Of a stretch of 64,000 nt of DNA, positions 9,223-16,804 are shown piece after piece. Every line of letters starts with the position of its first letter. Position 1 is the first letter of the stretch. Source of the stretch: Coprobacillaceae bacterium UN01-12pH3A (lineage in GTDB: Bacteria > Bacillota_I > Bacilli_A > Erysipelotrichales > Coprobacillaceae); assembly GCA_027676805.1 (NCBI GenBank), contig JAQENU010000005.1, forward strand, positions 186,001 through 250,000, written 5' to 3'. The position numbers were made by a program, and so were the translations under genes. Under the pieces are notes generated by a model. That model saw only the letters and a list, made by a program, of their open reading frames with translations, was not told where the DNA came from and made no database searches.

Positions 9223-9852
9223 ATGATAGAAGGATTTGTATTTTTAGATGAAGTTCTGGATAATATTCGCTGGGATGCGAAATATGCTACATGGGATAAT
9301 TTTACTGGAAAGCCGGTAACCGGATATGAAATCAACAGAGTTGTCGGAACAAAAGAATTAGCATCTGCATTGCTTCAAGCAAAAAAGATTGCTGCACGTC
9401 TTGGCTATGGTTTACTGCTTTGGGATGGGTATCGTCCTCAGTGCGCGGTTGACAGCTTCTTAAAATGGGCAAAGCAGCCAGAAGACGGATATACAAAAAA
9501 GAAGCATTATCCTAAAATAGCACGGAACGAATTAATTACAAAAGGTTATATTGCTGCTCATTCAAGTCATAGTCGCGGAAGTGCAATTGATCTTACCTTG
9601 TTTGAACTGCATACGGGAAAACTTTTGCCGATGGGGAGTGATTTTGATTATATGGATACGCGTTCTCATTGGAATTCTTATGACATTACCGAGGAAGAAA
9701 TGGAAAATCGTAAGACTTTATGTGCCATTATGGAATCCTGCGGATTTAAGCGTTATGAATACGAATGGTGGCACTATGTTTTAAAAAATGAACCTTATCC
9801 AAACATTTATTTTGATTTTTCTTTGACAAACAGTCTTAAAGAAATGGTGTAA
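9223..9852 (+). CDS. vanX: VanX-type D-Ala-D-Ala dipeptidase
   Basis: A zinc dipeptidase that removes D-Ala-D-Ala made by the host ligase so that only D-Ala-D-Lac enters precursors. Metal ligands and catalytic residues are in register with VanX: R71 (DGYRP), H116 and D123 in SHSRGSAID, and E181 and H184 in EWWHY. The 209 residues are full length. The ribosome binding site is GGAGG; the gene starts 1 base after the ligase stop. A terminator follows at 9977. No vanY, vanZ, vanR or vanS is adjacent, so this is a minimal HAX set. Confidence 0.96.
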   Translation: MIEGFVFLDEVLDNIRWDAKYATWDNFTGKPVTGYEINRVVGTKELASALLQAKKIAARLGYGLLLWDGYRPQCAVDSFLKWAKQPEDGYTKKKHYPKIARNELITKGYIAAHSSHSRGSAIDLTLFELHTGKLLPMGSDFDYMDTRSHWNSYDITEEEMENRKTLCAIMESCGFKRYEYEWWHYVLKNEPYPNIYFDFSLTNSLKEMV

Positions 9853-9976
9853 AGAAATAAAATTATGGCTAAATCTTTTTCAATAAAGAGTCTGCATCTA
9901 GTAAAAAGCTGATTTTAATATATAGTCATTTATTTTAATTGGAATATTCATTAATGTATAGGAAACATTAAAAAGT

Positions 9977-10014
9977 CAGCAGCGAATCAAATCAGATTTG
10001 CTGCTATTTTATTG
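9977..10014 (+). terminator. Terminator after vanX
   Basis: AGCAGCGAATC pairs with GATTTGCTGCT around loop AAATCA, followed by ATTTTATT. Confidence 0.7.
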
Positions 10015-10084
10015 ATTTAAAAATTGCATAAATCTCTGAAAAAGACGAATCCTAATTATGAATGTATTTTGAGGAGGTATTATT

Positions 10085-10657
10085 GTGGAAAGAAATCTTT
10101 GGATAAAAAAAGCAATAGGATTAGGAGCAGTATTTTTTATTGCGGTCTTATTAGTAAAACCAATTGGTGTTTCTACTCAATTTTCGGTTTTATCGGGTAT
10201 ATTTCACAGCGCACTAGATGAAACTGTCATTGTTGAGGATGCTGAAAGAAGCAGTGGGTATCGTAGTACAAACGCTTATTATGACAGAAAAGACGGAAGT
10301 TTAGCAAAGTCCATTGAAAATCCTTGGAATTATGATTTTGTATTTGTTTTAGCGATTCCTCTTGGTGGTTATATCGCCTATGCAGCTAATAATAAAAGAC
10401 GTCGCAGTTTAATGTCTGATGTTGGTCAGGAAAAACAAATCCCAATAAAAACAGAGCTCCGCCAGTTACTGCCATCATTTTTTGGCGGAATGATTATTTT
10501 ATATTCTGCTCGAATGGCAGATGGCTGCACCAGCGGACATATGATGAGCGGAATTATGCAGGGCAGTGTCAGTGGCTATATCTTTGCCATCTGTGCTTTT
10601 GCGGTTGCGATTCCAACTGCCTTATTAGTAGCACACCGTTCACGAGGAGGACATTAG
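10085..10657 (+). CDS. YeeE/YedE-family sulfur transporter, N-terminal half
   Basis: A membrane protein of 190 residues belonging to the YeeE/YedE (TsuA) family, whose members import thiosulfate or related sulfur species through conserved cysteines. Helices lie at about residues 9-30, 78-98, 130-150 and 155-182. The hallmark MADGCTSGHMMSG, with its conserved Cys and GH, lies near 148-160. The usual single polypeptide is split here into two genes, this one ending 1 base before the second. GTG 10085 follows GAGGAGGT. Confidence 0.85.
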   Translation: MERNLWIKKAIGLGAVFFIAVLLVKPIGVSTQFSVLSGIFHSALDETVIVEDAERSSGYRSTNAYYDRKDGSLAKSIENPWNYDFVFVLAIPLGGYIAYAANNKRRRSLMSDVGQEKQIPIKTELRQLLPSFFGGMIILYSARMADGCTSGHMMSGIMQGSVSGYIFAICAFAVAIPTALLVAHRSRGGH

Positions 10658-10658
10658 T

Positions 10659-11222
10659 ATGAATGTAGTTCTTGCTATTATTTTAGGATTTTTATTTGGT
10701 TATGCACTTTACTGGGTAGGGGCATCATCACCTAAAAAACTAATTGCTATGCTTCGTTTAGAAGATTTAACACTTATGAAAATTATTGTATTTGCGATAG
10801 GATTTGCCAGTGTCTTATTATCATTGTTTTGTTTACTAGGTTGGTTTAATATTAATCATTTAAGTATTAAGACAACTAATTTAGGAGTGATCATAGGCGG
10901 ATTGCTTTTTGGAATTGGTTTTGGAACCGTAGGTACTTGTCCTGGCACTTGTGTGGCAGCTGCTGGCAGCGGTGGCGCTAAAAAAGCTATCAGTGCGATT
11001 TTGGGTGGATTGTTAGGTGCATGGCTCTTTTCACTCACATATGAATTTTGGTTTGATTTAGGGCTATACAGCAGTATGAATTTAGATAAGCTCACATTGT
11101 TTAAAATATCAGATAAATTTCCATCTGTTTTTTCGATTGGATATATCGGATTGTTAGTAGTTGGTATTCTTTTTATCATTATCGCATTTTTGATTCCGTC
11201 GCAATTGTATAAGGAGCATTGA
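10659..11222 (+). CDS. YeeE/YedE-family sulfur transporter, C-terminal half
   Basis: The second half of the split YeeE/YedE transporter, 187 residues. Five hydrophobic segments surround the signature GFGTVGTCPGTCVAAAG, which supplies the second cysteine motif of the pore. It starts immediately after the first half with its own GAGGA ribosome binding site, so the two chains are probably made together and assemble into one channel. I infer sulfur-compound uptake; the exact substrate cannot be read. Confidence 0.85.
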   Translation: MNVVLAIILGFLFGYALYWVGASSPKKLIAMLRLEDLTLMKIIVFAIGFASVLLSLFCLLGWFNINHLSIKTTNLGVIIGGLLFGIGFGTVGTCPGTCVAAAGSGGAKKAISAILGGLLGAWLFSLTYEFWFDLGLYSSMNLDKLTLFKISDKFPSVFSIGYIGLLVVGILFIIIAFLIPSQLYKEH

Positions 11223-11239
11223 AATAAACGAATACGAAC

Positions 11240-11275
11240 AAAAAAACTTTGATAAATCTAAGTTTTTTTATTTTA
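11240..11275. terminator. AT-rich bidirectional hairpin
   Basis: AAAAAAACTT pairs with AAGTTTTTTT around TGATAAATCT, after the YeeE pair. Confidence 0.5.
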
Positions 11276-11309
11276 TATTGATAGAAGCACTAAACATTAT
11301 TTAGACAGG

Positions 11310-11368
11310 TTGACAAAATAATGAAATGTTATATAATGTACATGTACAACAAGTACATCAAAGTACAA
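11310..11368 (+). promoter_or_regulatory. GntR/YtrA promoter with GTAC-rich operator
   Basis: TTGACA (11310-11315) and TATAAT (11332-11337) are 16 bp apart, a near-consensus promoter. Starting inside the -10 is the palindrome TGTACATGTACA (11337-11348), followed by two more GTAC half-sites up to 11368. The arrangement suggests strong autorepression by the GntR protein encoded next. Confidence 0.65.
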
Positions 11369-11381
11369 TGGAGGTGGGATT

Positions 11382-11756
11382 GTGCAAATACTGATCAGTA
11401 ATAATACCGCTAAACCTATTTATGAGCAGATTACATCACAAATTAAAAACGCTATTATGAGTGGTGAACTCAAAAGTGGGGATCCTTTACCATCAATGCG
11501 CGCGCTGGCAAGGGATCTGCATATTAGTGTCATTACAACACAAAAAGCATATGAAGATTTGCAAAGAAATGGATTTATTGAAAGTACGGCTGGAAAAGGA
11601 ACATTTGTTTCAGCTCAGAATAAAGATTTCATACTAGAAGAACAGATGCGGCTGGCAGAAGAAAAGCTTCAGGAAGCGGCTGAGATTGGCCGTTCGAATG
11701 GTATATCATTAGAGAAGTTATCAGAATTGCTGGCAATATTTTATGAAAGTGAATAG
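11382..11756 (+). CDS. GntR-family regulator, YtrA subfamily
   Basis: A 124-residue repressor. The GntR winged helix (residues 10-72, with LPSMRALARDLHISVITTQKAYEDL) is followed by only a short dimerisation helix of about 45 residues, which defines the YtrA subgroup. Start GTG 11382 follows GGAGGTGGG. It heads an operon with an ABC ATPase and an ABC-2 permease. YtrA-type operons usually respond to cell-wall-active antibiotics; that role here is by analogy. Confidence 0.9.
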   Translation: MQILISNNTAKPIYEQITSQIKNAIMSGELKSGDPLPSMRALARDLHISVITTQKAYEDLQRNGFIESTAGKGTFVSAQNKDFILEEQMRLAEEKLQEAAEIGRSNGISLEKLSELLAIFYESE

Positions 11757-11776
11757 CGATAAGGGGGAGTGCTGCA

Positions 11777-12634
11777 ATGGATGCACTAATACTAAACAAT
11801 GTAACAAAAACGTATGACAGCTTTCAGTTGAAAGATATTAGTTTTACTTTGCCCGAAGGATCCATCATGGGACTTATTGGAGAAAATGGTGCAGGTAAAT
11901 CAACTATTATTAACTGTATCTTGAATTTGACAAAAAGGGATCAAGGGGATATAAAGGTGTTGGGTCAAACTGCCAAACACCTAAATCTAAAGATACGTGA
12001 AGATATCGGAGTAGTTTTTGATGTCAGCGATTTTTATGACAGTTTTAATTTGCTTCAAGTAGAAAATATCTTAAAAGAAATTTACAAGCAATGGGATAGT
12101 GAGACGTTTAAAAAATATAAAAAGCAATTTTCTTTACCAGATAAAAAACGGATTAAAGATTTCAGCCGGGGAATGAAAATGAAAACATCGATAGCTATTG
12201 CTTTATCCCATCGGCCACAATTATTAATTTTAGATGAGGCAACTAGTGGATTAGATCCGATTATGCGAGATGAGATTTTAGATGTATTTATGGAATTTGT
12301 ACAAGACGAACATCATTCTATTCTTATTTCTTCGCATATTTCCACAGATTTAGAAAAGGTAGCGGATTATATTACCTTTGTTCATGAAGGAAGACTGATT
12401 TTGTCTTCTTCAAAAGATGAATTAATTTATCAATATGGCATCATGAAATGCAGAGATAATGATTTTAACAATATTTCCAAAGAAGATATTATTCGCTATC
12501 GCAGACAGCCTTATGAAACAGATATCTTAGTAAAAGATCGTGAAACAATGGCAAGAAAGTATCCCAAATGCATCGTAGATCCAGCACGATTAGATGATGT
12601 TATGATGCTGTATGTGAAGGGGGAGGAAGCATGA
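11777..12634 (+). CDS. ABC transporter ATP-binding protein (YtrB-like)
   Basis: A 285-residue ATPase. Walker A is GENGAGKST (about 38-46). The signature is FSRGMKMKTSIAIAL, a degenerate form (FSRGM instead of LSGGQ) common in YtrB/YxlF-type transporters. Walker B is LLILDEATSGLDP. A C-terminal extension of about 70 residues follows. The end overlaps the permease start by 4 bases. It forms an exporter with the next protein under the GntR regulator. Confidence 0.92.
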   Translation: MDALILNNVTKTYDSFQLKDISFTLPEGSIMGLIGENGAGKSTIINCILNLTKRDQGDIKVLGQTAKHLNLKIREDIGVVFDVSDFYDSFNLLQVENILKEIYKQWDSETFKKYKKQFSLPDKKRIKDFSRGMKMKTSIAIALSHRPQLLILDEATSGLDPIMRDEILDVFMEFVQDEHHSILISSHISTDLEKVADYITFVHEGRLILSSSKDELIYQYGIMKCRDNDFNNISKEDIIRYRRQPYETDILVKDRETMARKYPKCIVDPARLDDVMMLYVKGEEA

Positions 12635-13275
12635 TTGGATTAATAAGAAAAGATTTATACTATTTAGGTACAAGCTGGAAGCCTCTCCTTTTATCTACTC
12701 TAATATTAGGGGGATTTGCAACATTTAAAGGATTCGGTGCAATCTTGATCATTGTACTGCCAACGTTTTTTGGGATGAGTATAATGGGATGCATTCAGTT
12801 AGACGCTGAAAAGAAATGGTATGATTACCATAAAATTTTGCCCATTTCTTTAAAAAACATTGTTGCATCCCGTTATTTAGCGTATCTCACTTTTGTGGGA
12901 ATTGGCTTCTTAATCACCGTTATTTATGGCTATGGGGTGCAGTGGACAATGGGCTTGCAGTCATTAGGAACTCGATTCGCTTTATGGCAAGGGTTTTTGA
13001 TGGGAATTGCCTTGGCTTTAGCTTTTGCAGCAGTCTTTATTCCTGTTACTTATTACTACAAAGGTCAAAAGATGGAAGTTTCCATGATGGCAAGCGGATT
13101 TATATCTTTCGGAATTGTCTATTTTGCTTCAAAAATATTGGATATATTTGGGATTCGTTTAGTAGATTATACCAATATATTTATACAGATCTTATTTACT
13201 GTTTCCGTGATTGCATTTATTATCTCATGGGGAATATCTAATATTGTTTATAAAAAATGCTTGTATAATCGTTAA
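12631..13275 (+). CDS. ABC-2 type permease
   Basis: A 214-residue membrane protein with six hydrophobic segments, including the pattern MIGLIRKDLYYLG at the N-terminus and MGCIQLDAEKKWYDYHKILPIS after helix 2, typical of ABC-2 membrane subunits (pfam ABC2_membrane_5-like). It overlaps the ATPase gene by 4 bases. It is the membrane half of the YtrA-regulated exporter. The substrate is unknown. Confidence 0.88.
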   Translation: MIGLIRKDLYYLGTSWKPLLLSTLILGGFATFKGFGAILIIVLPTFFGMSIMGCIQLDAEKKWYDYHKILPISLKNIVASRYLAYLTFVGIGFLITVIYGYGVQWTMGLQSLGTRFALWQGFLMGIALALAFAAVFIPVTYYYKGQKMEVSMMASGFISFGIVYFASKILDIFGIRLVDYTNIFIQILFTVSVIAFIISWGISNIVYKKCLYNR

Positions 13276-13390
13276 CAGAAAATATCATTATCAGCATTTT
13301 CTACTCTTGGTAGTAGTGCTCTTTCTGAAATTAATAAATATATAGAAAACAAAATATTAAATTAATAAGTGATAAAGATAAAAAAAAGAC

Positions 13391-13575
13391 TTACACAAAA
13401 AATAAAAAACTGTTATGATAAATGACGTTGAGAGAGTTCCTTCATTTAAAAGAAGGATTAATCTTAATAAATGCTATACAAAAGAAATTATGTATAGTGT
13501 AAGTATGAATGAAACGCAGTGAGGATGGTACACTTTGGTGGAAATTGTAACGAGTTTACAGTTTCCGCCTTTTTT
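13391..13575 (+). promoter_or_regulatory. Promoter and attenuator-like leader of the DUF2798 gene
   Basis: TTACAC (13391-13396) and TATGAT (13414-13419) are 17 bp apart. The leader from about 13426 holds a CCTTC/GAAGG hairpin, a CTATAC/GTATAG hairpin, a GTGTA/TACAC pairing, and at 13537-13575 a strong GC-containing stem (GGTGGAAATTGTAA with TTTACAGTTTCCGCC) followed by TTTTTT. The terminator lies 27 bases before the gene start, so read-through must be controlled. I do not recognise a known riboswitch class. Confidence 0.55.
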
Positions 13576-13602
13576 GCTGTCTATGGTAAAGGAGGAAGAA
13601 AA

Positions 13603-14085
13603 ATGCCAGAAAATAAGAGAGAAAGTTTGATTTATACAGTGATGATGTGTTTTGTGATGGTACTATGGATGAGTTTGTACAATATCACAATGCATATGGG
13701 GACATTTAATATTGAAACAATAAAAGCCGGGTGGATAGGTTTTCCCTTTGCCTATATTGTAGCAATATGTTTGGATTGGTTTGTAGTATCTGATTTTGCT
13801 AAAAGAATTGCTTTCAACTATTTCATTAAACCGGATTATTCGCCATTAAAAAAGATAATAGCCATCTCCATTAGTATTGTGGTTCCTATGGTAATCGCAA
13901 TGTCTTTATTTGGTGGGATTGAAGCTTGCCTAAATACGGGCAATTGGCGATCACTTTTCATGATTTGGGTCATAAATATACCTAAAAACTTTATTATGGC
14001 ACTGCCATTTCAATTAATTATTGCCGGACCGTTAGTTAGAAAAATATTCCGCTCTGTCTTTCCAAAAGGAACGATATTAGCTTGA
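13603..14085 (+). CDS. DUF2798-family membrane protein
   Basis: A 160-residue membrane protein with two repeated units of two helices each (helices at about 15-33, 42-62, 88-110 and 120-145), the DUF2798 architecture. Start ATG 13603 follows AAAGGAGG; a longer in-frame ATG upstream at 13519 lies within the leader hairpin region and lacks a good site. Function of the family is not established. The terminator in its leader suggests regulated expression. Confidence 0.8.
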   Translation: MPENKRESLIYTVMMCFVMVLWMSLYNITMHMGTFNIETIKAGWIGFPFAYIVAICLDWFVVSDFAKRIAFNYFIKPDYSPLKKIIAISISIVVPMVIAMSLFGGIEACLNTGNWRSLFMIWVINIPKNFIMALPFQLIIAGPLVRKIFRSVFPKGTILA

Positions 14086-14141
14086 TAATGGCTTAGAGAA
14101 TGTAGGAAATATCTTTAAAGCAATGTTTTAACTGTATAAAT

Positions 14142-14178
14142 AAGGAGAATTCCACAATAAAAGGAACTCCTTTTTATT
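14142..14178 (+). terminator. Terminator after the DUF2798 gene
   Basis: AAGGAGAATTCC pairs with GGAACTCCTT around ACAATAAAA, followed by TTTTATTTTTT. Confidence 0.75.
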
Positions 14179-14192
14179 TTTTACTCTCTATA

Positions 14193-14206
14193 TTACAAAT
14201 CTGTAA
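14193..14206 (+). promoter_or_regulatory. Bce-type response-regulator binding site upstream of the regulator gene
   Basis: TTACA-AATC-TGTAA is a perfect inverted repeat with a 4-bp spacer, matching the known BceR-type site pattern TNACA-N4-TGTAA. It lies 75 bp before the response-regulator start. Confidence 0.65.
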
Positions 14207-14280
14207 GATAAGATGAATTCCTTTAATTGTTTAATTAAACCCGATATAATAAAATGGAATAGAGAAAGGGAGGCATCAGG

Positions 14281-14961
14281 ATGGATAACAATATTTTGAT
14301 TATGGTTGTTGAAGATGATGAGATATTAGCGAATGAAATAAAAGCTTTTCTGAGAAAATGGGGATATAAAGCTGAAAGTGCAATGAATTTCTCAGATATT
14401 GTTGCGGATTTTTCACGTCTCCATCCTCATTTAATTCTTTTGGATATCAATTTGCCTTACTATGATGGGTTTTACTGGTGTACTAAAATAAGAGAAATGT
14501 CCGATATTCCTATTATTTATATCAGTAGCCGCGGCGATGACAGTGATAAAATCAGAGCGATTGTTCAAGGCGGGGATGATTATGTGGAAAAGCCATTTAA
14601 CCTGCATGTTTTAAAAGCAAAGATGGAAGCCATCATCAGAAGAACCTATCAGTATAAAGTCAAAGATAAGATTTATCTTGATCCGGATACTTGTTTTGAT
14701 ACACAAACCGCTATTCTTTACTATCAAAATCAGGAAGTGGATCTGACAAAATCAGAAAAAAAGATACTGACTAAAATGTTCAGCTGTAAAGGTGAGATTG
14801 TAAGCCGGGAAGAGCTAATGATGGCATTATGGAATACCGAGGAGTATGTAACTGATGGTACCTTGACAACGATGATCAGCCGATTAAGAAGCAAGCTGGA
14901 AGCTTGTTGTAATAATGAAATCATCAAAACAAAGAAAGGCTATGGGTATTATATCGAATGA
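14281..14961 (+). CDS. OmpR-family response regulator (BceR-like)
   Basis: A 226-residue two-component regulator. The receiver domain (about 5-120) has the acidic pair EDD, the phospho-acceptor Asp in LILLDINLPYYDGF and the Lys in DDYVEKPF. The C-terminal winged helix (130-226) ends with TDGTLTTMISRLRSKL. It overlaps the sensor kinase gene by 4 bases and lies upstream of bceAB-type genes. It should activate the transporter through the TTACA/TGTAA sites when peptide antibiotics are sensed. Confidence 0.93.
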   Translation: MDNNILIMVVEDDEILANEIKAFLRKWGYKAESAMNFSDIVADFSRLHPHLILLDINLPYYDGFYWCTKIREMSDIPIIYISSRGDDSDKIRAIVQGGDDYVEKPFNLHVLKAKMEAIIRRTYQYKVKDKIYLDPDTCFDTQTAILYYQNQEVDLTKSEKKILTKMFSCKGEIVSREELMMALWNTEEYVTDGTLTTMISRLRSKLEACCNNEIIKTKKGYGYYIE

Positions 14962-15944
14962 AATATATAGATCATAATAAACGTGAGTTTATATTGAGTC
15001 TCATCCTGTTTTTATCTTTTAATCTCTACTTTATCTTTTTAGTTCCCAATACCAGTATCAACTATCTTCTTTATCTGGATTTTTTGATTGGAACTATCTA
15101 TGGCATTTTTATTGGGATAGATAGTTATCGGGCTATAAAAAGAGAACAGAAAAAACAAGAGCTGCTTAAATCCGATGAACTTATTTGCTGGGAGTTTTCC
15201 GATCTAAAAGAGCCGGAACTTATCGAACATGATATTCATGTTTTGCAGGGACAGCTTCATGATCAGATCGTATTAAATGATAATTTGCAGGATTATATTA
15301 CAAAATGGTGTCATGAAGTGAAGCTGCCGCTTTCAGCGAGTTTGCTGATGCTTGAAAAGATAGAAAACCCAGCGGTTAAGAAACCAATGAAGGAACAGCT
15401 TGAAAAAATCAATCAGCAATTAAACAGCGCCCTAGTGGGCTGTAAAGTACAAAGCAACATCTATGATTTACAAGTGAAACCAAATAATCTTTCAGAATGT
15501 GTCAAAACCTCAATTAAAAATAATCAGTTCTTTCTTATACAAAATCATTTTAACCTTGATATTGATGTCACAGAAAGCCAAGTATATACAGATAAAGAGT
15601 GGATTGTTTTTGTAATCGATCAACTGATCAGTAATGCAATCAAATATGCGAAAGAACCTCCTGTTTTAAAGATATGGAGCGAAGTAAAAGGGGATTCCAT
15701 CTTTTTATATATTGAAGATCATGGTGAAGGGATCAGCAAAGAAGATATTCGCCGCATCTATGAAAAAGGATATACAGGCATTAATCGTCATAACGGAAAA
15801 TATAAGTCTACCGGAATGGGACTTTATATGACATATTTGATTATAGAAAAGTTAGGTCATCAGATTGAGGCAGAGAGTATAGAAGGGGAATATACCCGTT
15901 TTAAAATAACATTTCAAGATAACCGTGACTATTTTAATCTCTAA
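14958..15944 (+). CDS. Intramembrane-sensing histidine kinase (BceS-like)
   Basis: A 328-residue kinase with two membrane helices (about 11-29 and 34-52) separated by only a few residues, the hallmark of BceS/GraS-type sensors that lack an extracellular domain and read transport flux from BceB. The phosphorylatable His is in KWCHEVKLPLSAS. ATPase motifs are QLISNAIKYA (N box), EDHGEGIS (G1) and GMGLYMTYLI (G2). It overlaps the regulator gene and is followed by the transporter. Confidence 0.93.
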   Translation: MKYIDHNKREFILSLILFLSFNLYFIFLVPNTSINYLLYLDFLIGTIYGIFIGIDSYRAIKREQKKQELLKSDELICWEFSDLKEPELIEHDIHVLQGQLHDQIVLNDNLQDYITKWCHEVKLPLSASLLMLEKIENPAVKKPMKEQLEKINQQLNSALVGCKVQSNIYDLQVKPNNLSECVKTSIKNNQFFLIQNHFNLDIDVTESQVYTDKEWIVFVIDQLISNAIKYAKEPPVLKIWSEVKGDSIFLYIEDHGEGISKEDIRRIYEKGYTGINRHNGKYKSTGMGLYMTYLIIEKLGHQIEAESIEGEYTRFKITFQDNRDYFNL

Positions 15945-15946
15945 TG

Positions 15947-15961
15947 TTACAGAAAATGTAA
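15947..15961 (+). promoter_or_regulatory. Bce-type regulator site upstream of the transporter
   Basis: TTACA-GAAAA-TGTAA lies immediately after the kinase stop. Further GTAA half-sites follow (near 15979 and 15987), and then a TATAAT at 16013-16018 and the ATPase gene. Confidence 0.6.
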
Positions 15962-16042
15962 GATTGGAGAGTGTTTGTAATGTAGATGTAAGGATTTCAT
16001 TTCACTCCTTTTTTATAATGAAGGTGTAAGGAGGAAAGAAGT

Positions 16043-16804
16043 ATGAATGAGAAAAAAGTAGTAGAAATCAAGAACCTAGTTAAAAATTTTGGGGTTAGAG
16101 GATTTCAGACACGAGTATTAAAAGGAATTGATTTAACGATCTATCAAAATGACTTTATCGCAATTATGGGACCGAGCGGATCGGGAAAATCAACGCTGCT
16201 TAATATATTATCGACGATTGATAAAGCCACACAGGGATCTGTCTTCATAGATGGAAAAGATATTTCTAAAATCAACAATAAAGAGTTGTCGAAAATACGA
16301 AGAGATAAAATTGGTTTTGTTTTCCAAGATTATAACTTACTCGATACAATGACACTTCAGGATAATATAGTCTTGCCTCTATCCCTAAATGGGGTATCAA
16401 GCAAGGTTTGTTTAGAAAAGAGTCAAAGATTGGCGGATATGTTTGGATTAAGTGCACATCTAACTAAATATCCCTATCAGTTGTCAGGCGGGCAAAAACA
16501 AAGAGGAGCAACCTGCCGTGCGCTGATTACAGAACCGGAAATTATTTTTGCTGATGAGCCAACAGGAGCTTTAGATTCTAAGTCAAGTCATGATCTGCTG
16601 GAATGTTTAAAACTTGTTAACGATCAGGGACAGGCAACGATTCTAATGGTAACCCATGATGCCTTCAGTGCCTCTTATGCAAAGGATGTTTATATTTTAA
16701 ACGACGGAACAATCAAATGCAAATTAAGCAAAGGAGCAGATCGTAAAGAGTTTTATGATCGTATTATTGAAATGCAGGCTTCTATGGGAAGTGATTTCTC
16801 ATGA
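16043..16804 (+). CDS. BceA-like ABC transporter ATP-binding protein
   Basis: A 253-residue ATPase of the peptide-antibiotic resistance transporter. Walker A is GPSGSGKST (about 44-52), the Q loop is VFQDYNLLDTMTL, the signature is LSGGQKQRGATCRA and Walker B is [12 protein letters not shown]. The motif FQDYNLLDTMT is typical of the BceA/VraD/YxdL group. It overlaps the permease by 4 bases. With the permease it detoxifies lipid-II-cycle antibiotics and signals to the kinase. Confidence 0.94.
   Translation: MNEKKVVEIKNLVKNFGVRGFQTRVLKGIDLTIYQNDFIAIMGPSGSGKSTLLNILSTIDKATQGSVFIDGKDISKINNKELSKIRRDKIGFVFQDYNLLDTMTLQDNIVLPLSLNGVSSKVCLEKSQRLADMFGLSAHLTKYPYQLSGGQKQRGATCRALITEPEIIFADEPTGALDSKSSHDLLECLKLVNDQGQATILMVTHDAFSASYAKDVYILNDGTIKCKLSKGADRKEFYDRIIEMQASMGSDFS

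Noticed and set aside
13401..13602. T-box riboswitch
   Set aside because: GGATGGTAC loosely recalls the T-box core, but the leader is short, lacks a clear specifier stem and precedes a gene unrelated to amino-acid charging or transport.
14281..15944. These two-component genes as the missing vanRS of the van operon
   Set aside because: The kinase has the two-helix, loopless sensor of BceS, the pair abuts BceAB-like genes and the TTACA/TGTAA sites match Bce control. No such site lies before vanH.
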